A DNA stretch of 64,000 bases from Stutzerimonas kunmingensis. GTDB lineage: Bacteria > Pseudomonadota > Gammaproteobacteria > Pseudomonadales > Pseudomonadaceae. Below are positions 1 to 10,778 of this stretch, one piece after another. How positions within the stretch are numbered: the stretch's first letter is position 1; every line of letters starts with the position of its first letter. A program made the position numbers and the translations under genes. The stretch lies in NCBI RefSeq assembly GCF_900114065.1, contig NZ_FORS01000006.1, positions 62,001 to 126,000 of the forward strand. Direction: 5' to 3'. The notes beneath the pieces are model-generated. The model made no database searches. It saw only the letters and a list, made by a program, of their open reading frames with translations, and was not told the DNA's origin.

Positions 1-385
<385 letters not shown>

Positions 386-460
386 GATGCACCTGGCCGT
401 CGCGCCTGATCCCTCGGGCCGGAGCCGCCTTGCGCTGCCCGGCCAGAGCGGAGCACGCCC

Positions 461-880
461 ATGACGCGGGTCGAATTCTACGTCCTGCCCGACGCCAACC
501 CGACCGGCCGCCTGCGGGCGGCCTGTCAGTTGGCGGCCAAGGGCTGGCAACACGGCATGCAGGTATTCATTCGCTGCGTCGATGAAACGCAGTCAAGCGA
601 GGTCGACGAGCTACTCTGGGGCTTTCGCGCCGAGCGCTTCATTCCCCACGAGCAACACGTCGACGACCCGAAGGCCCCGGTAGTGATCGGTGTCGACCAG
701 GCACCTCAATTCACGCAGGGCCTCTTGATCAACCTGGGATCAACGCTTTCTTCGCACATCGACCAGTTCAGCCGGGTCATCGAGATCGTCAACCAGGAAC
801 CGCAACTGCTGACCGCCTGCCGGGAGAATTTCCGCCTGTATCGACGCCAGGGCTATGATCCGAAACGGGTCGAGCTTTAA
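461..880 (+). CDS. holC: DNA polymerase III chi subunit HolC
   Basis: A 139-residue protein starting MTRVEFYVL, with a GGAGC ribosome-binding site before the ATG. Features of the chi family are the N-terminal Rossmann-like start, the segment VDELLWGFRAERFIPHE and the end LYRRQGYDPKRVEL. Chi pairs with psi in the clamp-loader complex and contacts single-strand binding protein at the replication fork. Length is close to the usual 140-150 residues. It sits between pepA and a small conserved gene followed by valS, an arrangement kept across Pseudomonas, and is probably cotranscribed with pepA (75-bp gap with no clear terminator). Confidence 0.95.
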   Translation: MTRVEFYVLPDANPTGRLRAACQLAAKGWQHGMQVFIRCVDETQSSEVDELLWGFRAERFIPHEQHVDDPKAPVVIGVDQAPQFTQGLLINLGSTLSSHIDQFSRVIEIVNQEPQLLTACRENFRLYRRQGYDPKRVEL

Positions 881-951
881 GACCAACCATTCGACAGCAA
901 GGGAAAACCCCTGGCAGCCGCCGGGATGCTCAAGCCCCGGAAACTTCTGAG

Positions 952-1338
952 ATGACACCGAAAGCCCCGAACAAACCCGCCGAACTGCTGAGCGATCTCG
1001 AGTCCATTCGCGCCCTGCTCGGTGACGATTTTCCAGACGAGGCTCCGGCCGGCGCAGCGCTGGACCCGGACAGCATTCCGCTGCTGTCCGATATCGTCGA
1101 GCCAGCGCCTGCCGTTCCGGCCGCGAGCGCCAGCGACGACGAGCCGCGGGAAACCAGCGTGCGCAGCGCGTTTCGCTCCCTGGCCGAACGGCACATCGAC
1201 CACGAGCTGCGCACCGTGGCCAATCTGATCCTGCAGGAAGTGATCGACGACTTCGTGCCGCAGATCGAGGCGGAACTCAAGCGTCGCCTCGAGAGCCGAA
1301 TCGAGCGCCTGGTACGCACGCCCCCGCCTCGCTCCTGA
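952..1338 (+). CDS. Conserved hypothetical protein between holC and valS
   Basis: A 128-residue protein of unknown function. Residues 1-65 are acidic, rich in Pro, Ala and Asp and probably disordered. Residues 70-128 are predicted to be helical and highly charged (VRSAFRSLAERHIDHELRTV, then EAELKRRLESRIERLVR), resembling an amphipathic or coiled-coil module. No signal peptide or membrane segment is visible. The position directly after holC and before valS is conserved in Pseudomonas, so a link to replication or translation housekeeping is possible, but this is inference from context only. The 71-bp gap after holC has no terminator, so the two genes are likely cotranscribed. Confidence 0.8.
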   Translation: MTPKAPNKPAELLSDLESIRALLGDDFPDEAPAGAALDPDSIPLLSDIVEPAPAVPAASASDDEPRETSVRSAFRSLAERHIDHELRTVANLILQEVIDDFVPQIEAELKRRLESRIERLVRTPPPRS

Positions 1339-1368
1339 GTCATCCGCGACAATGCGCAGTTAATAAGT

Positions 1369-1396
1369 ACGGCCGCGTAATCTCGCGGCCGTTTGC
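1369..1396 (+). terminator. Hairpin upstream of valS, probable terminator of the holC transcript
   Basis: A perfect 9-bp stem, ACGGCCGCG (1369-1377) with CGCGGCCGT (1384-1392) and a 6-base loop, is followed by TTGCCTTTA. It sits 31 bp after the small gene and 53 bp before valS. A TATACT at 1400-1405 just downstream could be the -10 box of a separate valS promoter; no good -35 is visible because the hairpin occupies that place. Confidence 0.6.
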
Positions 1397-1445
1397 CTTT
1401 ATACTTGCCCGTTTTTCCGACCAGCCGTTTTAAGGGTCCCGCCGC

Positions 1446-4280
1446 ATGGACAAGACCTACCAGCCGCACGCCATCGAGACTTCCTGGTACCAGACCTGGG
1501 AATCGAACAACTATTTCGCCCCGCAAGGTTCCGGCGAGCCCTACACCATCATGATCCCGCCGCCGAACGTCACCGGCAGCCTGCACATGGGTCACGGCTT
1601 CAACAACGCCATCATGGATGCTTTGATCCGCTGGCGCCGCATGCAGGGCCGCAACACCCTGTGGCAGCCAGGCACAGACCATGCTGGTATCGCCACGCAG
1701 ATGGTGGTCGAGCGCCAGCTCGGCGCGCAGGGCGTTTCGCGTCATGACCTTGGACGCGAGAAGTTTCTCGAGAAGGTCTGGCAGTGGAAGGAAGAGTCCG
1801 GCGGCACCATCACCCGGCAGATCCGTCGTCTGGGCTCCTCGGTGGACTGGTCGCGCGAGCGCTTCACCATGGACGACGGCCTCTCCGAGGCGGTCAAGGA
1901 AGCCTTCGTCCGCCTGCACGAGGACGGCCTGATCTATCGCGGCAAGCGCCTGGTCAACTGGGACACCAAGCTGCACACCGCGATCTCAGACCTCGAAGTC
2001 GAGAACCATGACGAGAAAGGTCATCTCTGGCACCTGCGTTATCCGCTGGCCGACGGTTGCAAGACTGCAGACGGCCTTGATTACCTGGTGGTCGCCACTA
2101 CCCGTCCGGAAACCATGCTCGGTGACGCCGCCATCGCCGTGCACCCGGAGGACGAGCGCTACAAGAGCCTGATCGGCCGTCACGTCATGCTGCCGCTGGT
2201 CAACCGCCTGATCCCCATCGTCGCCGACGACTATGTCGACCTCGAGTTCGGTACCGGCTGCGTGAAGATCACCCCGGCGCATGACTTCAACGACTACGAG
2301 GTCGGCAAGCGTCATCACCTGCCGCTGATCAATATCTTCGACCGCAACGCCGCGGTGCTCGCCAAGGCCCAGGTGTTCAACATCGACGGGACGCCGAACG
2401 ACAAGATCGATGCCAACCTGCCGGACGGCTACGCGCACATGGACCGCTTCGATGCGCGCAAGGCCATTGTCGCCGAGTTCGACGCCATGAGCCTGCTGGA
2501 AAAGATCGACGACCACGCGCTGAAAGTCCCCCGCGGTGATCGCTCCGGCACCATCATCGAGCCGTGGCTGACCGACCAGTGGTACGTTTCCACCAAACCG
2601 CTGGCCGAGAAGGCCATCGCCGCCGTCGAAAGCGGCGAAATCCAGTTCGTGCCCAAGCAGTACGAGAACATGTACTTCAGCTGGATGCGCGACATCCAGG
2701 ACTGGTGCATCAGCCGTCAGCTCTGGTGGGGCCATCGCATTCCTGCGTGGTACGACGAAGCCGGCAACGTCTACGTTGGCCGCGATGAAGTGGAGGTACG
2801 CAGCAAGTACAACCTCTGCAACAACGTCGAACTGCGTCAGGACGAGGACGTCCTGGACACCTGGTTCAGCTCCGGCCTGTGGACCTTTTCCACACTCGGC
2901 TGGCCGCAGCAGACCGAGTTCCTGAAGACCTTCCACCCCACCGACGTGCTGGTCACAGGCTTCGACATCATCTTCTTCTGGGTCGCCCGGATGATCATGC
3001 TGTCCACTCACCTGACCGGGCAGATTCCGTTCAAGACCGTCTACGTGCACGGTCTGGTACGCGATGGTCAGGGGCAGAAGATGTCCAAGTCCAAGGGCAA
3101 CGTGCTCGACCCGCTGGACATCGTCGATGGCATCACCCTCGATGAACTGCTGACCAAGCGCACCAGCGGCATGATGCAGCCCAAGCTGGCCGAGAAGATC
3201 GCCAAGCAGACCCGCGCCGAGTTCCCCGAAGGCATCGCCAGCTACGGCACAGACGCCCTGCGCTTTACCTTCTGCTCGCTGGCCTCAACCGGCCGCGACA
3301 TCAAGTTCGACATGGGCCGCGTCGAGGGTTACCGCAACTTCTGCAACAAGATCTGGAACGCCGCCAACTTCGTCTTCGAGAACACCGAGGGCAAGGACAC
3401 GGGGGTCAATGGCGAGCCCGTCGAGCTCTCGTCGGTGGATCGCTGGATCATCTCCGCGCTGCAGCGTACCGAGAGCGAGGTGAATCGACAGCTGGAGGCG
3501 TTCCGCTTCGACCTGGCCGCGCAGGCGCTGTACGAGTTCATCTGGGACGAGTACTGCGCCTGGTACCTGGAGCTGGTCAAGCCGCTGCTGTGGGACGAGA
3601 CCGCAAGCGCCGAACGCCAGCGCGGCACCCGCCGCACCTTGGTGCGCGTGCTGGAAACCGCGCTGCGCCTGGCGCATCCGTTCATGCCGTTCATTACCGA
3701 GGAAATCTGGCAGCGCGTCGCGCCGCTCGCCGGCAAGTCCGGTCCGACGCTGATGCTGCAGCCGTGGCCGGAGTTCAACCCGGAGCGTATCGACGAAGCC
3801 GCCGAAGGCGATATCGAGTGGCTCAAGGCCTTCATGCTGGGCATCCGCCAGATCCGCGGCGAGATGAACATCTCCATGGCCAAGCGCATCGACGTGGTGC
3901 TGGGCAACGCCTCGGCTACCGATCAAAGCCGCCTGACCGACAACGAGCCGCTGCTGAAGAAACTGGCCAAGCTGGAAAGCGTGCGCCTGCTCAACGACGG
4001 CGAAGAAGCACCGCTGTCGGCCATCGCGCTGGTGGGTGACATGCAGGTGCTTGTGCCGATGGCTGGCCTGATCGACAAGGATGCCGAACTGGCTCGCCTG
4101 GACAAGGAACTCGCCCGGCTGGACGGCGAGGTCAAGCGCGTCGGCGGAAAGCTGTCGAACGCCGGTTTCGTCGACAAGGCACCCGCCGAGGTGATCGACA
4201 AGGAACGCGCCAAACTGGCCGAGGCCGAACAGGCCAAAGCCAGGCTGCAGGAGCAGCGCGACCGCATCGCCACGCTCTGA
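1446..4280 (+). CDS. valS: Valine-tRNA ligase ValS
   Basis: A 944-residue class I aminoacyl-tRNA synthetase that charges tRNA-Val in the cytosol. The HIGH-type motif reads HMGH at residues 47-50 and the KMSKS motif lies near residue 545, in [10 protein letters not shown]. The editing domain (about residues 190-340) that hydrolyses Thr-tRNA-Val is present, with [10 protein letters not shown]. The last 70 residues form the Arg/Lys/Glu-rich coiled coil ([19 protein letters not shown]) that defines ValS against IleS and LeuS. Length fits the family (about 945-950). The start [19 protein letters not shown] is typical. It is followed by a strong terminator. Confidence 0.98.
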   Translation: MDKTYQPHAIETSWYQTWESNNYFAPQGSGEPYTIMIPPPNVTGSLHMGHGFNNAIMDALIRWRRMQGRNTLWQPGTDHAGIATQMVVERQLGAQGVSRHDLGREKFLEKVWQWKEESGGTITRQIRRLGSSVDWSRERFTMDDGLSEAVKEAFVRLHEDGLIYRGKRLVNWDTKLHTAISDLEVENHDEKGHLWHLRYPLADGCKTADGLDYLVVATTRPETMLGDAAIAVHPEDERYKSLIGRHVMLPLVNRLIPIVADDYVDLEFGTGCVKITPAHDFNDYEVGKRHHLPLINIFDRNAAVLAKAQVFNIDGTPNDKIDANLPDGYAHMDRFDARKAIVAEFDAMSLLEKIDDHALKVPRGDRSGTIIEPWLTDQWYVSTKPLAEKAIAAVESGEIQFVPKQYENMYFSWMRDIQDWCISRQLWWGHRIPAWYDEAGNVYVGRDEVEVRSKYNLCNNVELRQDEDVLDTWFSSGLWTFSTLGWPQQTEFLKTFHPTDVLVTGFDIIFFWVARMIMLSTHLTGQIPFKTVYVHGLVRDGQGQKMSKSKGNVLDPLDIVDGITLDELLTKRTSGMMQPKLAEKIAKQTRAEFPEGIASYGTDALRFTFCSLASTGRDIKFDMGRVEGYRNFCNKIWNAANFVFENTEGKDTGVNGEPVELSSVDRWIISALQRTESEVNRQLEAFRFDLAAQALYEFIWDEYCAWYLELVKPLLWDETASAERQRGTRRTLVRVLETALRLAHPFMPFITEEIWQRVAPLAGKSGPTLMLQPWPEFNPERIDEAAEGDIEWLKAFMLGIRQIRGEMNISMAKRIDVVLGNASATDQSRLTDNEPLLKKLAKLESVRLLNDGEEAPLSAIALVGDMQVLVPMAGLIDKDAELARLDKELARLDGEVKRVGGKLSNAGFVDKAPAEVIDKERAKLAEAEQAKARLQEQRDRIATL

Positions 4281-4298
4281 TCAGGACGCGGTAAACGC

Positions 4299-4330
4299 AA
4301 AAGGCCAGCCCGAAAGGTGCTGGCCTTTTT
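4299..4330 (+). terminator. Rho-independent terminator of valS
   Basis: The stem AAAAGGCCAGC (4299-4309) pairs with GCTGGCCTTTTT (4319-4330) around a short loop, and ends in a run of five T. It begins 18 bp after the valS stop codon. The A/T-rich flanks make it potentially bidirectional. Confidence 0.9.
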
Positions 4331-4641
4331 GCTTAAGGAGGTCATCTTGATTGATGACAAGTTATTACCGGCAACGCTGATACACTATGCCGCACATGAA
4401 ACACCCCTTTACAAACTGGCAGGCCGTTAAAGCCAAGACGAACAGCTCGACGATGTGAAATGAGCCCCCTGCTGCGAAGCGCAATGCCCCACGTATTTCG
4501 CCGAACGCGCAACCGTCTCCCAGGGCAGTCCACCGCCCCGATTTGTTTCACCTCGCTAGCGAATCGTTCCCCTGCCAGCCGCTGAGGCTGCGTCGACACA
4601 CCCGCATGCCCGGCAAGGTTCCTCAAGATGGAGTCCCTCCG
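4331..4641 (+). promoter_or_regulatory. Long leader upstream of nhaD with local hairpins
   Basis: There is no recognisable gene in these 311 bases. A strong Shine-Dalgarno sequence (TAAGGAGG, 4334-4341) precedes a TTG-initiated 27-codon frame, 4347-4430, that does not resemble anything known to me. Further down are TGCGAAGCGCA (4-bp stem), CAGCC-GCTGA-GGCTG (4576-4590), and a long-range match of GTGAAA near 4455 with TTTCAC near 4546. A leader of this length before a Na+/H+ antiporter gene is compatible with a cation riboswitch or a leader peptide, but I cannot match it to a known class by eye. Confidence 0.3.
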
Positions 4642-6024
4642 ATGTATGCACTCATGGCTGTCGTGTTCGTCATAGGCTATCTATGCATAGCCTTTGAACA
4701 TCCCCTGAAGATAGACAAGGCCGCTGCCGCGATCCTGACCGCGGTTGTGACCTGGACCATTCTGGTGCTAGGCGCCGACCAGATACTTCCGCTGCTGCAA
4801 CCCGGCAGCCACAACCCCGGGGACTCCTCGGCGGTGGTGGTCGAATCGCTGCGTCATCACCTGGGAGAAGTCTCGGAGATTCTCTTCTTCCTGCTCGGCG
4901 CGATGACCATCGTCGAGCTGATCGACTCCCACGAAGGTTTCAAGGTAATCACCGACCGCATCCAGACCCGCAAGCGCGTGCACCTGCTGTGGATCATCGG
5001 CTTCCTCACCTTCTTCCTCTCCGCAGCACTGGACAACCTGACCACCACCATCGTCATGGTCTCGCTGCTGCGCAAGCTCATCCGTGGCCGTCCCGAGCGC
5101 TGGTTGTTCGTCGGCGTCGTGGTAATCGCCGCCAACGCCGGTGGTGCCTGGTCGCCGATCGGTGACGTGACCACCACCATGCTCTGGATCGGCAACCAGA
5201 TCAGCGCTTCCGGCGTGATCACCGGCCTGTTCCTGCCAAGCCTGGTGTGCCTGCTGGTGCCGCTGATCATTCTCAGCTTCCGTCTGCGCGGCGAGGCACC
5301 ACGCCCGCGTCCTCGTGCTCACCTGGCCGAGAAGCACCCACCGACCACCACCGTATTCGAGCGCAACCTGGTACTCGGTCTTGGCCTCGCTGCCCTGCTC
5401 TTCGTCCCGGTGTTCAAGACCGTGACCCACCTGCCGCCTTACATGGGCATCCTCTTCGGCCTCGGCGTGCTCTGGGTGACCACCGAGTTCATCCACCGCA
5501 ACAAGAATGCCGAAGACAAGCACCCGCTTTCGGTAGTCGGCGTTCTGCGCAAGGTGGACACCCCCAGCGTGCTGTTCTTCCTCGGCATTCTGCTGGCCGT
5601 ATCCAGTCTCGCTACCGCGGGCCACCTGACCCAGGTCGCGACCGCGCTGCGTGAATCGCTCGGCCACATCTACCCGATCACCTACGCCATCGGCCTGCTT
5701 TCGGCCGTGGTCGACAACGTGCCGCTGGTGGCCGGTGCGATGAAGATGTACCCGCTGGTCAGCGAGAAGATGCTGGCTGCAACCGCGGCAGAGGAAATTA
5801 GCTGGATGTCCCAGTTCGTCGTCGATGGCAACTTCTGGGAGATGCTCGCCTTCTGCGCCGGTACCGGCGGTAGCACGCTGATCATCGGCTCGGCTGCGGG
5901 GGTCGCGGCGATGGGCATGGAGAAGATCAGCTTCACCTGGTACGTCAAGCGCGTCAGCTTGCTGGCCTTCCTCGGTTACACTGCGGGCGCCGCGACCTAC
6001 ATCGGCATGCTCGCCCTGCGCTAA
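4642..6024 (+). CDS. nhaD: NhaD-type Na+/H+ antiporter
   Basis: A 460-residue inner-membrane protein with about 12 hydrophobic segments. The motif SAALDNLTTTIVMVSLLRK near residue 130, the segment NAGGAWSPIGDVTTTMLWI and the later SAVVDNVPLVAGAMKMYPL are typical of the NhaD branch of the ion transporter superfamily. It exports Na+ or Li+ in exchange for protons. The start chosen is ATG 4642, with GGAG eight bases upstream; the frame is open further upstream, but that extension (MFHLASESFPCQPLRLRR) lacks membrane-protein character. It follows the valS terminator and a long leader, so it probably has its own promoter. Confidence 0.9.
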   Translation: MYALMAVVFVIGYLCIAFEHPLKIDKAAAAILTAVVTWTILVLGADQILPLLQPGSHNPGDSSAVVVESLRHHLGEVSEILFFLLGAMTIVELIDSHEGFKVITDRIQTRKRVHLLWIIGFLTFFLSAALDNLTTTIVMVSLLRKLIRGRPERWLFVGVVVIAANAGGAWSPIGDVTTTMLWIGNQISASGVITGLFLPSLVCLLVPLIILSFRLRGEAPRPRPRAHLAEKHPPTTTVFERNLVLGLGLAALLFVPVFKTVTHLPPYMGILFGLGVLWVTTEFIHRNKNAEDKHPLSVVGVLRKVDTPSVLFFLGILLAVSSLATAGHLTQVATALRESLGHIYPITYAIGLLSAVVDNVPLVAGAMKMYPLVSEKMLAATAAEEISWMSQFVVDGNFWEMLAFCAGTGGSTLIIGSAAGVAAMGMEKISFTWYVKRVSLLAFLGYTAGAATYIGMLALR

Positions 6025-6082
6025 ACCGCAGCGAGCCTGGCCAGGTCGCTGCCCCCACAGACGACCTGGCCAGGGACCTTCC

Positions 6083-6379
6083 ATGACCGTCAGCAAGACC
6101 AAAACCAGTTTCTATCGCCGACTCTACGTCGCCTGGCTGATCGACAGCGGCACCGCCTGCAGTGTCCCTGCACTGATGGCCGCGACCGGCATGCCGCGGC
6201 GCACCGCCCAGGACACCCTTGCCGCGCTCGCGGAGCTGGACATCGACTGCAGCTTCGAGCAGGACGACGGCGAACGCCACAATGCCGGCCACTACGCCAT
6301 CCGCGACTGGGGTGCCATCGACAAGGGCTGGATCGAGCGCAACCTGCCGCGTATCAAATCCATTCTCGAATATCCCTGA
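6083..6379 (+). CDS. Winged helix-turn-helix protein, 98 residues
   Basis: A small protein whose body is a winged helix: SFYRRLYVAWLIDSG, then ACSVPALMAATGMPRRTAQDTLAALAELDIDCSFEQDD, in which MPRRTAQDTLAAL is the likely recognition helix. It ends GWIERNLPRIKSILEYP. Proteins of this size are found in Pseudomonas and annotated only as helix-turn-helix proteins; no effector domain is present. It lies 58 bp after nhaD and 6 bp before the SLC13-type permease gene, so all three could be cotranscribed. A role in regulating these transporters is a guess from position. Confidence 0.8.
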   Translation: MTVSKTKTSFYRRLYVAWLIDSGTACSVPALMAATGMPRRTAQDTLAALAELDIDCSFEQDDGERHNAGHYAIRDWGAIDKGWIERNLPRIKSILEYP

Positions 6380-6385
6380 TCGACC

Positions 6386-8212
6386 ATGAGTGGCGACCTG
6401 CTGCTGGTTCTCGGCCTGCTCACCGGTTGCATCGGCCTGTTCGCGCTGAACAAGCCACGCATGGACGTGGTGGCGGTACTGGCCATGGTCGCGCTGCCGC
6501 TCACTGGTGTGCTCAGCGTGCAGGAGGCACTGGCCGGCTTCAGCGACCCAAGCGTGGTGCTGATTGCCACCCTGTTCGTCATCGGCGACGGCCTGGTGCG
6601 CACCGGCATCGCCTATCGCCTGGGCGACTGGCTGATGCGTACCGCCGGCAGCAGCGAGACCCGCTTGCTGATTCTGCTGATGCTGGCCGTCGCGGGGCTC
6701 GGCTCGGTGATGAGTTCGACCGGCGTGGTGGCGATCTTCATTCCCGTGGTGCTCGGCATCGCCAATCGCATGAAGGTCTCGCCACGGCGGCTGATGATGC
6801 CGCTGGCGTTCGCCGGCCTGATCAGCGGCATGCTGACGCTGGTGGCGACGCCGCCGAACCTGGTGATCAACAGCGAACTGCGCCGCGCCGGGCTCGACGG
6901 CTTCTCCTTCTTCGATTTCACCCCCATCGGCCTGGCGATTCTGTTGCTCGGCGTCGGCTATATGCTGCTGGCGCGCCGCTGGCTGGGCAGCGACAAGCGC
7001 AGCGAAGCGACAGAACATCGCCATACGCTGGCGGATCTGGCGCGGGAGTATCGACTGGAAGAACGTGAGCGGCGACTGCGGGTGATGCCGGGATCGATTC
7101 TCGCCAACCAGGCGCTGGACGAGCTGAAGCTGCGAACCCAGTACGGCATCAACGTGATCGCCGTGGAACGCCATGACCGCTTTCGCAACCTTCTGCTGAT
7201 CGCGACGGGCAATACCGAACTGTTCGTCGGCGATGTGCTGCTGGTCGATCTGGCCAGCCCGGCCATCGGCCTGCTCGGCGCCTATCAGGAGCTGGGCCTC
7301 GAACCCCTGCAACTCAGCACCTCCTACTATTCGGTGCACGGTCGCGAGCTGGGGCTGGCGGAAGTGGCGCTGCCACCGGATTCGCGCCTGCCGGGCAAGA
7401 CCATCCAGCAACTGGGTTTTCGCAGCCGGCACAAGCTCAACGTGGTCGGTCTGCGCCGCAATCGCCAAGCCCTGCAGGGGCTGCTGGTGGATGAAAAGCT
7501 CAAGCCAGCCGATACGCTGCTGGTGGCCGGCAGCTGGAAGCACATTCACCGTCTGCAGGGCATGAGCCGCGACTTCCTCGTGCTGAGCCTGCCGGCCGAG
7601 GTGGACGATGTGGCGCCCGCGGCCAACCAGGCACCGTTCGCGCTGCTCGGGCTGGCGGTGATGGTGACATTGATGGTCAGCGGCCTGGTGCCCAACGTGC
7701 TGGCGGCGCTGATTGGCTGCCTGGTCATGGGCCTGTTCCGCTGCATCGACATGGACAGCGCCTACAAGGCGATTCACTGGCAAAGCCTGGTGCTGATCGT
7801 CGGCATGCTGCCGTTCGCCCTGGCGTTGCAGAAAACCGGCGGCATCGCCCTGGCGACATCGGGGCTGGTCGGCCTGCTCGGCGACGCCGGACCGCATGCC
7901 CTGCTCGCCTGCCTGTTTCTGCTGACCGCCGTGATCGGGCTGTTCATCTCCAACACGGCGACGGCTGTGTTGATGGCACCCGTTGCGCTGTCCACCGCCG
8001 AGCAGCTGGGCGCCTCGCCCTACCCGTTCGCCATGATCGTCGCGCTGGCCGCCTCAGCCGCGTTCATGACGCCGATTTCCTCGCCGGTGAACACGCTGGT
8101 GCTCGGTCCCGGCCAATACCGCTTCGCCGACTTTGTCCGAGTTGGCGTGCCCTTTACAGCGCTGGTCATGATCGTCTCGGTGCTGCTGGTGCCGCTGCTG
8201 TTTCCGCTATGA
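6386..8212 (+). CDS. SLC13/DASS-type permease with two TrkA-C domains
   Basis: A 608-residue inner-membrane transporter. Two blocks of membrane segments (residues 1-200 and 410-608) flank a soluble middle. The middle carries two RCK/TrkA-C-like repeats: VMPGSILANQALDELKLRTQYGINVIAVER and LPPDSRLPGKTIQQLGFRSRHKLNVVGLRR. The membrane motifs SSTGVVAIFIPVVLGIA, LVATPPNLVINSEL and the C-terminal SNTATAVLMAPVAL and TPISSPVNTLVLGPG mark the CitMHS/SLC13 fold, which moves carboxylates or sulfate with Na+. The substrate cannot be read from sequence. It starts 6 bp after the HTH gene. Confidence 0.88.
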   Translation: MSGDLLLVLGLLTGCIGLFALNKPRMDVVAVLAMVALPLTGVLSVQEALAGFSDPSVVLIATLFVIGDGLVRTGIAYRLGDWLMRTAGSSETRLLILLMLAVAGLGSVMSSTGVVAIFIPVVLGIANRMKVSPRRLMMPLAFAGLISGMLTLVATPPNLVINSELRRAGLDGFSFFDFTPIGLAILLLGVGYMLLARRWLGSDKRSEATEHRHTLADLAREYRLEERERRLRVMPGSILANQALDELKLRTQYGINVIAVERHDRFRNLLLIATGNTELFVGDVLLVDLASPAIGLLGAYQELGLEPLQLSTSYYSVHGRELGLAEVALPPDSRLPGKTIQQLGFRSRHKLNVVGLRRNRQALQGLLVDEKLKPADTLLVAGSWKHIHRLQGMSRDFLVLSLPAEVDDVAPAANQAPFALLGLAVMVTLMVSGLVPNVLAALIGCLVMGLFRCIDMDSAYKAIHWQSLVLIVGMLPFALALQKTGGIALATSGLVGLLGDAGPHALLACLFLLTAVIGLFISNTATAVLMAPVALSTAEQLGASPYPFAMIVALAASAAFMTPISSPVNTLVLGPGQYRFADFVRVGVPFTALVMIVSVLLVPLLFPL

Positions 8213-8322
8213 ATGCCGGCTGCCTCGGGACACCCACCGACGGGTAGCCAGCGAAAAGTGGCATGGCGGCTGAAAGGGCCAGCCGTTAAGCTCCAGCTCT
8301 CATTCTAAAAAGAACAAACTCC

Positions 8323-9492
8323 ATGCCTCAGCGTGTCGCCCTGTTTCCGGTCCTGCTGGCCGGTGCCGTCCTGTTGTTGGTCGTCCATGGCCTTGGCCGC
8401 TTCGTCTATACCCCACTGCTGCCCTGGCTGGTGGAGGACGGCCTGCTGACCGTGCAGGAAGGCGCCAGCATCGCCAGCTGGAACTACCTGGGCTATCTGA
8501 TCGGCGCCCTGCTCGCGGTGCGCTGGCATCGCGTCGCGCAGATTCGCCGTACGCTGCCCTGGGCACTGGCGCTACACGTCCTGAGCGCCCTGTTGCAGAC
8601 CCAGGCGGAATCCGCTGACGCCCTCGCCGCATTGCGCTTGGCCAATGGCATCAGCAACGGTCTGGTATTCGTCCAGGCGCCCTCGCTGATCCTCGAATGG
8701 CTGGCGCGACAGCAGCGCGTTTCCTCCAGTGGCCTGGTCTATCTCGGTGTCTGCGTCGGGCTGATTCTCTCCAGTTTGCTGGTGAGCCTGAGCGACGGGT
8801 ACCTGCTGGGAGCCGAGCGTTGGTGGCCGGCGGCGTTGCTTTCGATACCGCTGGCCTGGTGGGGCTGGCGGCAGCTGTCGCGGCTGGACATGCCTGACGA
8901 GGAAAAGGCCCATTCTGCGGAGGAGCCACCCAGCGGCAAGCTGCTCGATCGCTCCAGCACACCGCTGTTTCTTTCCTATGCCGGCGCCGGCATGGGCTAC
9001 ATCCTGCCGATGACTTTCCTGCCGATGGTCGCGCGTCTGCAGGTGGAGCCCGGTGACTTCCTCATCGGTGGCAGCTGGCTGGTGGTGGCGTTGGCGACGC
9101 TGCCGGCGCCCTGGCTGTGGAATCGTCTCGGCGTGCGCATGGGTGACGACATCGCCTTGCGCCTGAGCTACCTCACCCAACTGCTCGGCGTACTGGCCGC
9201 GCTGCTGCTGCCCGGCGCGGTCGGCATCCTGCTCTGTGCGGTACTGGTCGGCGGCACCTTTCTCGGCACCGTGCTGCTGACCCAGCGTCTGGCGCGGACA
9301 CTGCATCCACACCAGGGACCGCGGCTGTCGGCGGCGCTGATCGCACTCTACGGCCTGACCCAGCTCGCCGCACCCTGGCTGACCAGTATCTGGATGGGGA
9401 TGGGCGGCAGCCTGCACAGCGCCTTCTGGCTCGGCGCGGGGGCGCTGCTCTGGGGGTTGTTCTGGATGCTGATGGTGCCGCGCCGCCGTTAG
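8323..9492 (+). CDS. MFS transporter, YbfB/YjiJ type
   Basis: A 389-residue protein with about 12 membrane segments and the start [46 protein letters not shown], which matches the YbfB/YjiJ branch of the major facilitator superfamily. The family is large and mostly uncharacterised, so no substrate is proposed. The gene stands alone between the SLC13-type gene (111 bp gap) and rlmF (71 bp gap). Confidence 0.85.
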   Translation: MPQRVALFPVLLAGAVLLLVVHGLGRFVYTPLLPWLVEDGLLTVQEGASIASWNYLGYLIGALLAVRWHRVAQIRRTLPWALALHVLSALLQTQAESADALAALRLANGISNGLVFVQAPSLILEWLARQQRVSSSGLVYLGVCVGLILSSLLVSLSDGYLLGAERWWPAALLSIPLAWWGWRQLSRLDMPDEEKAHSAEEPPSGKLLDRSSTPLFLSYAGAGMGYILPMTFLPMVARLQVEPGDFLIGGSWLVVALATLPAPWLWNRLGVRMGDDIALRLSYLTQLLGVLAALLLPGAVGILLCAVLVGGTFLGTVLLTQRLARTLHPHQGPRLSAALIALYGLTQLAAPWLTSIWMGMGGSLHSAFWLGAGALLWGLFWMLMVPRRR

Positions 9493-9563
9493 CAACGAGA
9501 CCTATCCGCGGGCAGCGGTTGTGGGACAATGCGCGCCCCAGCCGCCAACCTCCCGCTGATCAG

Positions 9564-10559
9564 ATGCCGCGCAGATCCCCGTCCTCGACTCCGCAGCCCG
9601 GCCGTGCCGAAACCGGCAAGGCCGTACTGCATCCACGCAACCGCCATACCGGCCGCTACGACTTCCCGGCGCTGATTGCTGGCTGCCCGGAGCTGGTCGA
9701 GTACGTAATCCTCAATCCCTACGGCAAGCAAAGCATCGACTTCGCCAACCCGGATGCGGTGCGGGTGTTCAATCGCGCGCTGCTCAGGCAGTTCTATGGA
9801 ATCCAGCACTGGGACATTCCGCCAGGCTACCTGTGCCCGCCGGTGCCAGGGCGCGCCGATTATCTGCATGGACTGGCCGATCTGCTCGGGCAGAACGATG
9901 CCTGCGCCATTCCCCGCGGCACCGCCATTCACGCACTGGACATCGGTACCGGGGCCAACTGCATCTACCCGCTGATCGGCCATCGGGAGTATGGCTGGCA
10001 CTTCACCGGCAGTGATATCGACACCACCGCTCTGGCCTCGGCACGCACCATCGTCTCGGCCAATGGCCTCGCCAAGGCCATCGAGCTGAGACAGCAGGCG
10101 GCGCCGAAGCACGTCTTCAAGGGCATGGTGTTGCCGGAGGATCGCTTCGACCTGACGTTGTGCAATCCGCCCTTCCATGCGTCACAGGCCGAAGCCAGCA
10201 GTGGCAGCCAGCGCAAGTGGCGTAATCTCGGCAAGCTCGACCCGAGCCGCAAACTACCCGCGCTCAATTTCGGCGGTCAGGCGGCGGAGCTCTGGTGCGA
10301 AGGTGGCGAAGCGGCCTTTGTCGCGCGCATGGCGGAGGAAAGCGTCGCGTTCGCCGGACAGGTCTACTGGTTCAGTACGCTGGTATCGAAGGGCGCCAAC
10401 GTGGCGCCGCTGGAGGCGCGGCTGAAACGCCTCGGTGCCCGCCAGATGCACACGCTGGACATGGCTCAGGGGCAGAAGAAGAGCCGCTTCGTCGCCTGGA
10501 CCTTCCTGAGTCAAACCGAGCAGGCGAGTTGGCGCGCCGAGCGCTGGGCGAAAGGGTGA
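9564..10559 (+). CDS. rlmF: 23S rRNA (adenine(1618)-N(6))-methyltransferase RlmF
   Basis: A SAM-dependent methyltransferase of 331 residues from ATG 9564. The SAM-binding loop reads [16 protein letters not shown] and the catalytic motif is NPPFH ([13 protein letters not shown]), which together with [11 protein letters not shown] and the opening [13 protein letters not shown] identifies the RlmF (YbiN) family. The enzyme methylates A1618 of 23S rRNA. I chose ATG 9564; the frame is open back to 9519, but the extra 15 residues are not family-like. Confidence 0.93.
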   Translation: MPRRSPSSTPQPGRAETGKAVLHPRNRHTGRYDFPALIAGCPELVEYVILNPYGKQSIDFANPDAVRVFNRALLRQFYGIQHWDIPPGYLCPPVPGRADYLHGLADLLGQNDACAIPRGTAIHALDIGTGANCIYPLIGHREYGWHFTGSDIDTTALASARTIVSANGLAKAIELRQQAAPKHVFKGMVLPEDRFDLTLCNPPFHASQAEASSGSQRKWRNLGKLDPSRKLPALNFGGQAAELWCEGGEAAFVARMAEESVAFAGQVYWFSTLVSKGANVAPLEARLKRLGARQMHTLDMAQGQKKSRFVAWTFLSQTEQASWRAERWAKG

Positions 10560-10586
10560 AATTCAGGCAGGCGTCAACGGAAAGGT

Positions 10587-10778
10587 TTAGACCGCCACGT
10601 CCCAGAGCTGCTTGTTCTTCAGCGCCATAGTCTGGATATAGCGCGGTTCACCGTTGATCTCTTCCAGTTCGGTCATCCCGGCCAGCTCGCCTACCACGCG
10701 ATAACGCTTGCCTACACGCTTGTCCTTCAACGGATAGAGCTTGGCGATTTGTTGGGCGAGTTCGGTAAGGGTGGACAT
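10587..10778 (-). CDS. Small conserved hypothetical protein, 63 residues
   Basis: Starting at the ATG read from 10778, the product is 63 residues: MSTLTELAQQIAKLYPLKDK, a VGKRYRVVGELAGM segment, then EEINGEPRYIQTMALKN and QLWDVAV. No cysteines, signal peptide or membrane segment. The upstream GGAGC supports this start over a longer frame beginning at 10820. The pattern looks like a small beta-rich fold; I do not recognise a named domain. It converges on rlmF with a 27-bp gap. Confidence 0.7.
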   Translation of the reverse strand: MSTLTELAQQIAKLYPLKDKRVGKRYRVVGELAGMTELEEINGEPRYIQTMALKNKQLWDVAV

